Of a DNA stretch of 31,604 bases, positions 6,694 through 16,284 are shown in pieces. A program made the position numbers and the translations under genes. This DNA is from J051 sp040752255 (GTDB lineage Bacteria; Armatimonadota; Fimbriimonadia; Fimbriimonadales; ATM1), in the NCBI GenBank assembly GCA_040752255.1, contig JBFMFD010000005.1, positions 1-31,604 of the forward strand, given 5' to 3'. The notes under the pieces were generated by a model. The model was not told where the DNA came from and did no database searches. It saw only the letters and a program-made list of their open reading frames with translations. Numbering within the stretch: the stretch's first letter is position 1; the number at the start of each line of letters is the position of its first letter.

Positions 6694-7814
6694 CCGGCGC
6701 CGGCAGAGCCGCCGTGATGGCCGCCGCACTCTCTCTTGCGAGCGGCGCGCTCGCGCAGGAGTACCGCGTCGAGTTCCTGCACCCGATCGAGGGGCGGTGG
6801 CTATGGAGCACCGGCAGGGGCATCTCCGGCGGGCACATGGTCGGCGAGTTGCATCCCGTTTCTCATGGAGGCAGGGGACATGCGGCTTTGTGGAACGGCG
6901 ACCGGAACTCGTGGGTGGACATGCATCCCAAGGGGGCAGTGAACTCGCAGGCGTACGGAGTGGGTGGCGGGATTCAGGTTGGGCGGGTTGAAATGGAGGG
7001 GGATGTCTTTGCAGCCATGTGGCGAGGCACGCGAGATTCCATGGTGCGGCTCGGGGCCGAGCACTTTGAGGGATCTATAGCGTACGCAACAGACGGCGTC
7101 TACCAGGTTGGTGTGAGCGTGGTTGTGGACGGTCCAGTGTTGGCCTACGTCTGGCAAGGCTCTGCCGAATCGGCTCGGAACATAACTCCGCCGGGCGCGA
7201 CGACCGCGTGGGCATTCGACGTACATGAAGGCATGATCGTCGGCAATGCGTCGTTCGCACGCGAAGACGGGCGCGCCGGCATGTGGAACGCGGCTACGGG
7301 TGATTGGACCGACCTTCGGCCGCCGGGCTTCAACATATCGTCAGCAAGAGGCATATCTGGAAACCAGCAAGTCGGGTTCGTGTTGGATCCAGAGAATAGC
7401 TACCACCGGGCCGGGCTTTGGAGGGGCAGCGGGGACTCGTTCGTCAACTTGCACCCGTACGGCTCAATCTACACGCGCACCTGGGCGCACGCGACGAACG
7501 GCGAGATTCAGGTGGGAGAATCCTGGATTTCGCAACCCCGAGATACCTTCTCCCACGCAATCGCCTGGAGAGGAACGAGGGACAGCATGTTCGACCTGCA
7601 CGACTATCTGCCGACGGAGTTCCTGTGGTCTGCGGCGTACGACATTGACGAGTTCGGCAACATCATCGGTTACGCACAGTCGCGCCACGACACGTTTGCG
7701 GTGGTGTGGAGACCTGTGCCGGAGCCGGGGACGTTTGTTGCCCTGGCGGGAGCACTTGGGCCCGTCTTTCTGAGACGACGACTTCTATCGAAAGCAAATC
7801 ACAAGGAGGAATGA
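6690..7814 (+). CDS. PEP-CTERM exported repeat protein, tandem copy 2
   Basis: A 374-residue paralogue of the preceding gene with the same layout: signal peptide (ASGALAQEYRVEFLHP matches copy 1 almost exactly), Trp/LHP repeats of about 45 residues, then VPEPGTF, a hydrophobic anchor and the basic tail RRRLLSKANHKEE. Similarity is highest at the N-terminus and in the repeat framework; inter-repeat loops differ, so the pair diverged after duplication. The ATG overlaps the copy 1 stop by 4 nt, and TAGAAT lies six bases upstream inside copy 1. Surface location is inferred from the sorting signal; function is unknown. Confidence 0.85.
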   Translation: MTGAGRAAVMAAALSLASGALAQEYRVEFLHPIEGRWLWSTGRGISGGHMVGELHPVSHGGRGHAALWNGDRNSWVDMHPKGAVNSQAYGVGGGIQVGRVEMEGDVFAAMWRGTRDSMVRLGAEHFEGSIAYATDGVYQVGVSVVVDGPVLAYVWQGSAESARNITPPGATTAWAFDVHEGMIVGNASFAREDGRAGMWNAATGDWTDLRPPGFNISSARGISGNQQVGFVLDPENSYHRAGLWRGSGDSFVNLHPYGSIYTRTWAHATNGEIQVGESWISQPRDTFSHAIAWRGTRDSMFDLHDYLPTEFLWSAAYDIDEFGNIIGYAQSRHDTFAVVWRPVPEPGTFVALAGALGPVFLRRRLLSKANHKEE

Positions 7815-7815
7815 A

Positions 7816-8535
7816 ATGAACATCCTACTGACAACAATACTATTCACGTTATCACCGACTTTGCAGGGCGGAGGTGACATCCCTCTCGCGGAGGACGCTG
7901 TCAAACCGACTTTGATCACAAATCGCCATCCGATTCCGGCTAATCGGATCATCGTCGTCGCCTACATGAAGACTCACGCGACGGGCGGGATCGTGCGCCG
8001 ACGATCCACTGACCAGGGCGTATCGTTCAGTGACCCGCTCGGCGTGGATCTCAAGGGGGGCAATCCGTTCGACCCCACCCTCGCAGCGAACCTCGCGAAC
8101 GGCACGTTCTATCTAAACTGGTTGGGGCAAGACGCGTCCGGCAACGGGACGCATGTGTCAACCACAAGCCCAGATGGAGACATCTTCGGCAACCACACGG
8201 AACTTCCCGCCTGGAACTTCGGACTCGATCGCCCCTGGCTGGTCGCCGCCGAGCAGCACGTCTGGATGTCCTACGTCGACACGGGCGCTGCAACCGGGTA
8301 TGCGTTCTTCAGGGCGGGCGTGGTGTCGGGCAGCACGGTCACGTGGCCGGCAACCGGAATCGTGTGGGTTCCCGACGTGCTTCCACCGCTCTCTCACAAC
8401 CCGCAGGCAATCATCGCCCGCGGCAAGTGCAACTGCGGGCTGACGCCGCATTCGGACGAAGTGTACGGAGTCGCCGTGCAGATGTTCGGATCGGACCCGC
8501 CGCTTCCGCGCGCCGTCGCGCGGGCGCTTGGGTAG
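7816..8535 (+). CDS. short secreted sialidase/BNR-fold protein, probably truncated
   Basis: A 239-residue protein with a hydrophobic signal-like N-terminus (1-18). It shows one clear Asp-box, S-T-D-Q-G-V-S-F (64-71), and a weaker one, S-P-D-G-D-I-F (118-124). Segments such as LDRPWLVA and QHVWMSYVDTG resemble blades of sialidase-like beta-propellers. Full propellers of this type need about 350 or more residues, so this is about half length, ending in PLPRAVARALG without a closing blade. No catalytic sialidase residues can be assigned. AAGGAGGA (7803-7810) six bases before the ATG supports the start; only one base separates it from copy 2 of the PEP-CTERM pair, so it is likely in the same transcript. 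Confidence 0.65.
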   Translation: MNILLTTILFTLSPTLQGGGDIPLAEDAVKPTLITNRHPIPANRIIVVAYMKTHATGGIVRRRSTDQGVSFSDPLGVDLKGGNPFDPTLAANLANGTFYLNWLGQDASGNGTHVSTTSPDGDIFGNHTELPAWNFGLDRPWLVAAEQHVWMSYVDTGAATGYAFFRAGVVSGSTVTWPATGIVWVPDVLPPLSHNPQAIIARGKCNCGLTPHSDEVYGVAVQMFGSDPPLPRAVARALG

Positions 8536-8561
8536 CATTCGGGCACAAGGAGGGAATGAAC

Positions 8562-10196
8562 ATGATTCAACTTGCAATTGCATTCGCCCTGGCGGCGCCC
8601 GGAGCAACGACGCTCGCCCAGGACGAGATCCTGTTCGAAGGGGTCGGCCCGCACACCAGGCCGATCGTGACCAACTCAGACACCGCGAGGCGGTTCTTCA
8701 ACCAGGGGCTGAACTTCCTCTTCGCCTTCAACCACAAAGAGGCGAGGAGGTCGTTCCGAGCCGCCGCGCGGCACGATCCCGAATGCGCCATGGCTTGGTG
8801 GGGCATCGCCACCGCCAACGGCCCGCACATCAACTTCGGCCACGTTGACCCCAGCGAGGAGAAGGAAGCCTACGACGCGCTTCGGAAGGCGCTCGCCGTA
8901 ATGGCGGACGAACCCGCAGCCGACCAGGCGCTCATCCGCGCCGCCGTGAAGCGCTTCGCCGACCCGCAACCCAAAGACCGCTCGCCGCTTGACCGCGCCT
9001 ATGCCCAAGCGATGGCGGACGTCTATCGCCGCTTCCCAGACGATGGAGACGTCGGCAGCCTGTATGCGGAGTCCTTGATGGACCTGCAACCGTGGGACCT
9101 GTGGACGCATGACGGCAAGCCGAAGGGCAACACGCTTCTCATCGTCAGGACCCTCGAAGAGGTGATGGAGCGCCACCCGCGGCACCCGTTCGCGCTGCAC
9201 CTCTACGTCCATGCGATTGAGGCATCGAACAATCCGGCGAAGGCGGTGCCCGCAGCGGATAGGCTAAGAGATCTGACCCCTGCGCTCGGACACAACCAGC
9301 ACATGCCCAGCCACATCGACATCCGCGTCGGGGACTGGGAGAAGGCGATTGTCGCCAACCAGAAGGCGATCAAAGCCGACAAGGCGTATCGCGAGAAGCG
9401 ACCCGAGCAGTTCATCTACCGCGTGTATATGGCGCACAACCACCACATGTTGTCGCTTGCCGCGATGATGACCGGGCAGCGCGACCTTGCCCTTCACCAC
9501 ATTGACACGATGTGCGCCGAGATGCCGCCCGGCTTCCTGTCCGTGGCGGCGCCGGTTGTGGACGGGTTCTTCGCGATGCCGTATGAAGTGCGCGTTCGAT
9601 TCGGAATGTGGGACGAGGTGCTTGCGTTGCCCGAGCCGAGTGAGCAGTTTCCGCTCACGCGCGCCCTGCGTCGCGCAGCCCGCGCCGTGTCCTTCGCAGC
9701 CAAGGGGATGACCCGCGAGGCGCGCGCCGAGCAGTCTCTCTTCTACGTCGCCCGCGCAGCCGTGCCCGCCGAGGCGACCTTCGGAAACAACACTGCGGCA
9801 GCCATCCTGAAGGTGGGCCACCACCTGATGAACGGCGAGATTCTGGTTGCCGAGGGCAAAGAGGATGCGGCGTTGCGTGAGTTGAGGCTCGCCGTCGCTG
9901 CCGAAGACGCGCTACGCTACGACGAGCCACCGGACTGGATCCTCCCCTCGCGGCACGTCCTCGGGGCTGCCCTGATGAAGATGGGCAGGTACCAAGAGGC
10001 GACCGCCGTGTATGGGGAAGACCTCAAGCGGAACCCGAACAACGGCTGGTCGCTCTACGGCATGAGCGACGCGCTGCAGCGACTCGGACGGCACGATGAG
10101 GCGGCGCGCTACCAGGCTCTCTTCAAGGACATCTGGGCACACGCAGACATCCAGATTGACTCGTCGTGTCTTTGCATCCCAGGCAAGAGACGATAA
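8562..10196 (+). CDS. exported tetratricopeptide-repeat protein
   Basis: A 544-residue protein starting with a signal peptide (MIQLAIAFALAAPGATTLAQ). Its N-terminal part, with FNQGLNFLFAFNHKEARRSFRAAARHDPECAMAWWGIA, is a hallmark of a widespread family of exported TPR proteins. Other conserved segments are PFALHLYVHAIEASNNP and GHNQHMPSHIDIRVGDW, rich in His. C-terminal TPR units include YQEATAVYGEDLKRNPNNGWSLYG. Function is not established. An ATG at 8556 also exists, but the one at 8562 is 8 nt from GGAGG (8549-8553) and is preferred. The frame is open further upstream to 8343, but that part overlaps the previous gene and lacks homology-like character. Confidence 0.82.
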   Translation: MIQLAIAFALAAPGATTLAQDEILFEGVGPHTRPIVTNSDTARRFFNQGLNFLFAFNHKEARRSFRAAARHDPECAMAWWGIATANGPHINFGHVDPSEEKEAYDALRKALAVMADEPAADQALIRAAVKRFADPQPKDRSPLDRAYAQAMADVYRRFPDDGDVGSLYAESLMDLQPWDLWTHDGKPKGNTLLIVRTLEEVMERHPRHPFALHLYVHAIEASNNPAKAVPAADRLRDLTPALGHNQHMPSHIDIRVGDWEKAIVANQKAIKADKAYREKRPEQFIYRVYMAHNHHMLSLAAMMTGQRDLALHHIDTMCAEMPPGFLSVAAPVVDGFFAMPYEVRVRFGMWDEVLALPEPSEQFPLTRALRRAARAVSFAAKGMTREARAEQSLFYVARAAVPAEATFGNNTAAAILKVGHHLMNGEILVAEGKEDAALRELRLAVAAEDALRYDEPPDWILPSRHVLGAALMKMGRYQEATAVYGEDLKRNPNNGWSLYGMSDALQRLGRHDEAARYQALFKDIWAHADIQIDSSCLCIPGKRR

Positions 10197-10205
10197 GTCA
10201 TCTAC

Positions 10206-10237
10206 GGACGGCGCGAGTCGCGAGGCTCGCGCCGTCC
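10206..10237. repeat. perfect 12-bp inverted repeat between the TPR gene and hutH
   Basis: GGACGGCGCGAG (10206-10217) pairs with CTCGCGCCGTCC (10226-10237) across an 8-nt loop. It lies 9 nt after the TPR stop and ends 13 nt before the hutH ATG. No U-tract follows, so it is either an untypical terminator or a dispersed palindrome. Its right arm abuts the -10-like CATAAT of hutH. Confidence 0.6.
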
Positions 10238-10242
10238 ATAAT
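10237..10242 (+). promoter_or_regulatory. -10-like CATAAT eight bases before hutH
   Basis: CATAAT matches five of six -10 bases and is followed by eight bases and the hutH ATG. No Shine-Dalgarno sequence lies between, consistent with a leaderless start. The -35 position falls inside the inverted repeat and has no consensus. Confidence 0.4.
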
Positions 10243-10250
10243 CGCCCGCG

Positions 10251-11726
10251 ATGCCGAGCCCCGCGCCGCACGCGAATCCGGTTACCCTCGACAGCGAGAA
10301 GCTGAGCGTCGAAGACGTCGTTGCTGTTGCGCGTGGCGCGCAGGTCCGTGTCGCCCCGGAAGCATCCGCCCGCGCGGAGCGCTCGCGTGAGGCGCTTCAG
10401 GCCGTTCTAGAGACGGGCGAGGCGGTGTACGGCGTCAACACCGGGTTTGGGCCGCTCAAGTCGGAGGTCGTTCCGCCTCAGCATCGCCTTGACCTCCAGG
10501 CGAACCTCGTCCGCTCCCACGCGATGGGGGTGGGGGAGCCGCTTCCCAAGGAAGTCGTGCGCGCCGCTATGCTGCTGGTCGCGGCAACCCACCTGCGCGG
10601 GTACAGCGGCGTGGACTCCCGGCTGGCGGAGTATCTATGCGAGCGGTTGAACACCGACGATGTGCCTGATGTCCCTGAAATGGGAAGCCTCGGCGCGAGC
10701 GGCGACCTAGCGCCGCTCGCGCACATCGCGCTTGCGCTTCTCGAGCGCGGGTTTTCGCTCCGCGAGAAGGAGGGATTGTCGCTCATCAACGGCACGCACG
10801 TGCACAGCGGAATCGCCGCCTTGCTCATCCCCGAGGCGGAGCTGTTGGCGAAGGCTGCCGATGTGGCGTGCGCCATGAACCTCGAGGCGATGCTCTGCTC
10901 CGCGCAGCCTTTCCAAGAGCGGGTGCATCGCCTGCGCCCGCACGCGCATCAGCAGCGCTCTGCGCGGAACATCGCGCGCCTCATCGAAAGCAGCCAATTG
11001 ATTCAAAGCCATGCGAACTGCGGCGAGGTTCAAGACGCATACTCGATCCGCTGCGCGCCGCAAGTGCACGGTGCGGCCCGCAACGCGATCGCCCACCTAC
11101 GCGACGTTGTCGAAGTTGAGCTGCAATCGGTTACGGACAATCCGCTCGTGTTCGAGGATGCCGTGCTGTCGGCGGGGCACTTTCACGGTGAGCCGGTCGG
11201 CCTCGCGCTGGACTACGCGAAGATCGGCTTAGCCGAACTTGCGTCAATCAGCGAGCGGCGCTCGGATCGGTGCCTGAATCAGGCGACCAACCGAGGCCTT
11301 CCGCCATTCTTGACCGACAGCCCCGGCCTGAACAGCGGCATGATGATCTGCCAGTACACGGCGGCTGCCTTGGTCAGCGAGAACAAGGTGCTGGCCCATC
11401 CATCCTGCGTTGACTCGCTGACTACGGGGGCGAACCAGGAGGACCACGTGAGCATGGCGATGAATGCGGCTCTGCACGCGCGACGCGTGATGGCGAACAC
11501 GCGCTCGGTTCTCGCTATCGAGCTAGCGATTGGAGCGCAGGCTCTTGACTGTCGCCGCGCGATGCAGGCTGACATTCCGGGCGAAGGCGTTCGAGCCGCG
11601 TGGCAGGCGGTGCGCGACCAGATTCCGACCCTCGAGGGCGACCGTTCGATGAGCACGGAGATTCAAGCGTTGGACATCGCTCGCGTCATTGAGGGGGTCG
11701 AGAGCGCGATAGGAGCCCTGGAGTGA
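10251..11726 (+). CDS. hutH: histidine ammonia-lyase
   Basis: A 491-residue MIO-dependent ammonia-lyase that converts histidine to urocanate, the first step of histidine breakdown. The MIO precursor Ala-Ser-Gly is at 149-151 in GSLGASGDLAPLAH. Other active-site positions of the family are visible: Tyr60 in VYGVNTGFG, His90 in SHAMGVG, Asn180 in INGTH, Tyr264 and Arg267 in QDAYSIRCAPQVHG, and Glu397 in NQEDHV. The motif usually written GNFHG reads GHFHG here. The ATG at 10251 lacks a Shine-Dalgarno sequence. hutG follows with a 4-nt overlap. hutU and hutI, the two middle steps, are not adjacent. Confidence 0.93.
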   Translation: MPSPAPHANPVTLDSEKLSVEDVVAVARGAQVRVAPEASARAERSREALQAVLETGEAVYGVNTGFGPLKSEVVPPQHRLDLQANLVRSHAMGVGEPLPKEVVRAAMLLVAATHLRGYSGVDSRLAEYLCERLNTDDVPDVPEMGSLGASGDLAPLAHIALALLERGFSLREKEGLSLINGTHVHSGIAALLIPEAELLAKAADVACAMNLEAMLCSAQPFQERVHRLRPHAHQQRSARNIARLIESSQLIQSHANCGEVQDAYSIRCAPQVHGAARNAIAHLRDVVEVELQSVTDNPLVFEDAVLSAGHFHGEPVGLALDYAKIGLAELASISERRSDRCLNQATNRGLPPFLTDSPGLNSGMMICQYTAAALVSENKVLAHPSCVDSLTTGANQEDHVSMAMNAALHARRVMANTRSVLAIELAIGAQALDCRRAMQADIPGEGVRAAWQAVRDQIPTLEGDRSMSTEIQALDIARVIEGVESAIGALE

Positions 11727-12619
11727 AGTTCGAGCAGCGACCGAACCTGCTTTACACGCGCGGTGACCGGCACGACCCGCGGATGGGGGACGTTACCGTG
11801 ATGCCCACGTTGCGGAAGTTTGAAAAGGCTGAATGGGACGTCGCCATCATCGGCTTCGCCGACGACAGGGGCGTGGTGCTGAACCAGGGGAGGCCCGGCG
11901 CGGCGCAAGGTCCTGATCGTATCCGAGAGTTCTTCTACAAGATGGTTGCACACGATGGGCTGCGCGTCGCCGACCTTGGGAACCTTGTGCTGAGTCGAGA
12001 TTTGGACGCCGACCATGCGCTGGCAACTGAAGCGGTCGTGCTGGCTCTGTCGCGTGCGAAACGGGTGGCCGTATTGGGAGGGGGGCACGACTGGGGCTTC
12101 TCACCGATTGCCGCGTTGATGCAGGCGGGAAGGACCGGGTTCATCAACGTGGACGCCCATTTGGACGTGCGCGCATCAGAGGTGCATCACAGCGGCACTT
12201 CGTATTGGCGCGCGCTTGAGAGTGGTGTGCGAGGAGAGGACGCGCTGTGGTTCGGAGTGCAGCCTTCAGCCACCGCGCTGTTCCACCTCGAGTATGCGCT
12301 GGCAAAGGGGGGCTCGGTCGTTGGAGACGAATTGGAGGAAGCATTGAAGGTGGCGCATGCCATTTTTGGCGAGTGCGACCTCGTGGACGTGAGCCTCGAC
12401 ATGGACGTGTTCGCCATGTCCTCTGCGCCGGGGGTGAGCGCTCCACAGCCCAGCGGCCTGCCGGTCAGCCCGGTGGTGCAGTTCCTTGAGCGCGCGCTGG
12501 CATCGGCGAAGGCGCGCACGTTCGGCATCTATGAGCTCTGCCCTCCCCACGACGTGGAGGACATGACTGCGCGGTTGGCGGCGCGCTGTTTATGGTCTGG
12601 CGTCGTGCAGAGGGCCTGA
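11723..12619 (+). CDS. hutG: formimidoylglutamase-type ureohydrolase (HutG-like)
   Basis: A 298-residue ureohydrolase. The binuclear Mn ligands appear as His122 in GGGHDWG, Asp144/His146/Asp148 in NVDAHLDVR and Asp226/Asp228 in SLDMDVF. The continuation APGVSAPQPSGL is typical of formimidoylglutamases rather than arginases or agmatinases, which carry SxDxDxxDP. HutG hydrolyses N-formimidoyl-glutamate to glutamate and formamide. The GTG start overlaps the hutH stop by 4 nt, and co-transcription with hutH supports the assignment. The last 30 bases overlap the convergent coxD gene on the other strand. Confidence 0.87.
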   Translation: MKFEQRPNLLYTRGDRHDPRMGDVTVMPTLRKFEKAEWDVAIIGFADDRGVVLNQGRPGAAQGPDRIREFFYKMVAHDGLRVADLGNLVLSRDLDADHALATEAVVLALSRAKRVAVLGGGHDWGFSPIAALMQAGRTGFINVDAHLDVRASEVHHSGTSYWRALESGVRGEDALWFGVQPSATALFHLEYALAKGGSVVGDELEEALKVAHAIFGECDLVDVSLDMDVFAMSSAPGVSAPQPSGLPVSPVVQFLERALASAKARTFGIYELCPPHDVEDMTARLAARCLWSGVVQRA

Positions 12620-12949
12620 TTCTGTCCACCCGACGGTCTCCTCGGATGGTCGGTTCTCATAGTCTCCGAGCGTCATGAAGAACATGACCAGCAGGAAGAA
12701 CACCCCGGCGACGGCCCACACCTTCGACACCTGCCCCATATCCTTGAAGTGCATAAAGTAGAGCACGACGAGCGAGGCCTTCACGCACGCGATCGCCATG
12801 GCGAGCACGATGTTTAGGTCGAGGATCAGGATGCCCATCGGGATCTTGGGCAGCGTCAGCTTCGCAGCAAGCACGGTGATGACCGTCAGCACGAGCAAAG
12901 CGGCGAACGTGAGCAAGTAGACCTTTGGTTTGGCGGGTTCGAACGACAT
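12590..12949 (-). CDS. coxD: cytochrome c oxidase subunit IV (prokaryotic COX4 type)
   Basis: A 119-residue membrane protein with three hydrophobic segments (about 10-30, 40-65 and 78-95). The signature ACVKASLVVLYFMHFKDM in the middle is typical of the small caa3/bo3 subunit IV family. It is not catalytic and is thought to stabilise the oxidase. It is the last gene of the act-cox operon: its ATG shares one base with the coxC stop (TGATG). Its final 30 bases overlap hutG in convergent orientation. Confidence 0.88.
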   Translation of the reverse strand: MSFEPAKPKVYLLTFAALLVLTVITVLAAKLTLPKIPMGILILDLNIVLAMAIACVKASLVVLYFMHFKDMGQVSKVWAVAGVFFLLVMFFMTLGDYENRPSEETVGWTESGPLHDARP

Positions 12950-13605
12950 CAGTTTCCTCCGACAAGATAGAACAGCGGGAACAGGAAGATCCAGACCAGG
13001 TCAACGAAGTGCCAATAGAGGCCGGTCAGCTCGATTGGAATGAAGTCAATGCGTTGCTTGCGCATCACCCAGAGGCGGATGACGAGGATGATCATCGTAA
13101 TCATGCCGATGAGCACGTGCGCGCCGTGCAGCCCCGTCATGGCGAAGTACAGGTTGAAGAACATCTGCGCTTGGCCGGGGTCAATGCCCGCGTGGTGGAA
13201 CTCGAAGTTCGGCCCGGGGAACAGGTTGTGTTCAAACTTGGCGCTGTACTCGATGTACTTGACCACCATGAATCCGCCCGCGCAAAGAAAGGTCAGCCCC
13301 AGCCATCCGAGCACCGCCTTCATGCGGTTCAGCACGGCGGCGCGGACGCCGAGCGCCATCGTCAGCGAACTCGTAATGAGGATGACGGTATTCAGACCGC
13401 CGAGCTGCCAATCCAGTTCGTGATGCGCGGCAACGAACGCCTCGGTGTAGCGTGTTCGATAGATGATGTATGCGAGGAAGAGGCCACCGAAGAAGAGAAC
13501 CTCGGTGACGAGGAACAGCCACATGCCTGCGCTGTAGGAGTCGAGTTGCTGCTCGGCGTCCTCAAACTGGTGCCCTACGTGCAGGTCGCCCTCATGCGTG
13601 CTCAT
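12949..13605 (-). CDS. coxC: cytochrome c oxidase subunit III
   Basis: A 218-residue, multi-span membrane protein, the short five-helix form of subunit III. Family segments are GMWLFLVTEVLFFGGLF (about 27-43), GLHGAHVLIGM (about 158-168) and GLYWHFVDLVWIFLFPLFYL near the C-terminus. It binds subunit I and supports proton uptake and stability; it carries no redox centre. The start overlaps the coxA 3' end by 14 nt. A second, more divergent subunit III-like gene lies at 26238-26882. Confidence 0.93.
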   Translation of the reverse strand: MSTHEGDLHVGHQFEDAEQQLDSYSAGMWLFLVTEVLFFGGLFLAYIIYRTRYTEAFVAAHHELDWQLGGLNTVILITSSLTMALGVRAAVLNRMKAVLGWLGLTFLCAGGFMVVKYIEYSAKFEHNLFPGPNFEFHHAGIDPGQAQMFFNLYFAMTGLHGAHVLIGMITMIILVIRLWVMRKQRIDFIPIELTGLYWHFVDLVWIFLFPLFYLVGGN

Positions 13606-15267
13606 GCTTCTCTGCTTCCTCCTGTTTGACTGCTTCGCCCGGTTCGCCGTTCTTGGAGAGAACGATGGGGTAGTTGTATGCTTCCTCGGTGATGATGGGG
13701 CGCTGCGTAAAGTTCGTCGGTGGCGGCGGCGATGGCGTCTTCCATTCGAGGCCGGTCGCGTCCCACGGGTTGGCGGGCGCCTTCGCGCCGTACCTCAGCG
13801 ACCAGAGCAGATACACCGCCACGAGGATAAATCCGGACGCCAGGATGCTCGCCCCCGCGCTCGAGAGCACGTTGAGCGTCTGCCACTCATCGGGGTACGA
13901 GTGGTATCTCCTCGGCATGCCGAGGTAGCCCAAGATGAACTGCGGGAAGAACGTCAGGTTGAACCCGATGAACACGATGAGCGCAGAAAGTTTCGCCCAC
14001 GGCTCTGGATACATGCGGCCCGTCATCTTCGGCCACCAGTAGTGCAGCGCGCCGAGGAACGCGACGATCGCTCCGCCGACCATGACGTAGTGGAAGTGCG
14101 CGACGACGAAGTAGGTGTCGTGCAGGTGGATGTCCACCGCCATCGCCGAGAGGAACAGACCGGTTAGACCGCCGATGGTAAAGAGGCCGATGAACGACAG
14201 GGCGTACAGCATCGGCGAGTCCAACTTTACGTGCCCCTTGTGCATCGTGACCGCCCAGTTGAAGATCTTCACGGCGGATGGAATCGCCACGAGCGTCGTC
14301 AGCACAGAGAACACCATGCTGAGGTACATGGATTGACCGCTGACGAACATATGGTGACCCCACACCACGAAACTCAGCACCGCGATGGCAAGCGACGAGT
14401 AGGCAACGAACTCGTAGCCGAAGATCCGCTTGCGCGAGAACGTGGCGATGAGTTCGCTCATCACGCCCATGCCGGGCAGGATCATGATGTAGACGGCAGG
14501 GTGGCTGTAGAACCAGAAAAGGTGCTGGAACAGCACCGGGTCGCCGCCCAGCGCTGGGTCGAACACGCCGATTCGCAGCCCGCGCTCCACCGCGACGAGC
14601 AGCAGCGTAATTGCGATGACCGGCGTTCCAAGAATCATGATGAGGCTGGTTGCATACTGAGCCCAGACGAACAGCGGCAGCCGGAACCAGGTCATGCCCG
14701 GCGCGCGCATCTTGTGAATCGTGACGATGAAGTTGAGGCCCGTAAAGATGCTCGCGAACCCCGCCACAAACGCACCGGACACGGCGATGATGACCGGCGT
14801 ATGCGAGAACGAACTGCTGTACGGGGTGTAGAAGGTCCAGCCGGTGTCGACCCCGCCCAACACGAGGGCGGTAACGCCCAGGGTTGCTCCCAGAGTGAAC
14901 ACGTACCAACTGGCGAGGTTCAGCCGCGGGAACGCAACGTCCCGCGCGCCGATCATGATCGGAAGGCAGAAGTTCCCCAACACGGCGGGTATCGAGGGAA
15001 TCAGGAAGAAGAAGATCATGATGACGCCGTGCATCGTGAACATCTTGTTGTACGTGTCCGACATCACGACATCACCCGCGGGCGTGAGCAACTCCAGGCG
15101 AATCAGCATCGCAAAGATGCCGCCGACCAGGAACATCAGCGAGATCGTGACCAGGTACAGGATCCCGATCCGCTTGTGGTCCTCAGTCAGCAGCCATGAC
15201 TTGATGCTGTTGTCAACGTTCAGGTAGTTGACGGCTTCCGGCTGCTTGGTGGCTACTCCTGCTGCGC

Positions 15268-15271
<4 letters not shown>
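13592..15271 (-). CDS. coxA: cytochrome c oxidase subunit I, A2-type heme-copper oxidase
   Basis: A 559-residue catalytic subunit. The low-spin heme ligands are His81 (MHGVIMIFF) and His394 in AHFHYV; the high-spin heme ligand is His392. CuB is held by His257, His306 and His307 (WGHHMFV), and Tyr261 is the cross-linked tyrosine. The helix VI motif reads FYSHPAVY: Tyr255-Ser256 are present and the D-channel Glu of GHPEVY is replaced by Ala259. This Y-S pattern defines A2-type oxidases such as caa3 enzymes. The K-channel Lys is Lys335 (AVKIFNW). The ATG overlaps the coxB stop by 4 nt. The hydrophilic C-terminus is rich in Pro, Glu and Lys. Confidence 0.96.

Positions 15272-16280
<1,009 letters not shown>

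Positions 16281-16284
<4 letters not shown>

Noticed and set aside
8343..8561. N-terminal extension of the TPR protein
   Set aside because: The frame is open but overlaps the sialidase-like gene, and a signal peptide plus GGAGG define the start at 8562.
13598..15199. Long plus-strand open frames (189 and 322 codons) opposite coxA
   Set aside because: They lie fully antisense to coxA, are rich in His, Arg, Asp and Gln as expected from reverse-complemented membrane codons, and show no motif or start signal.
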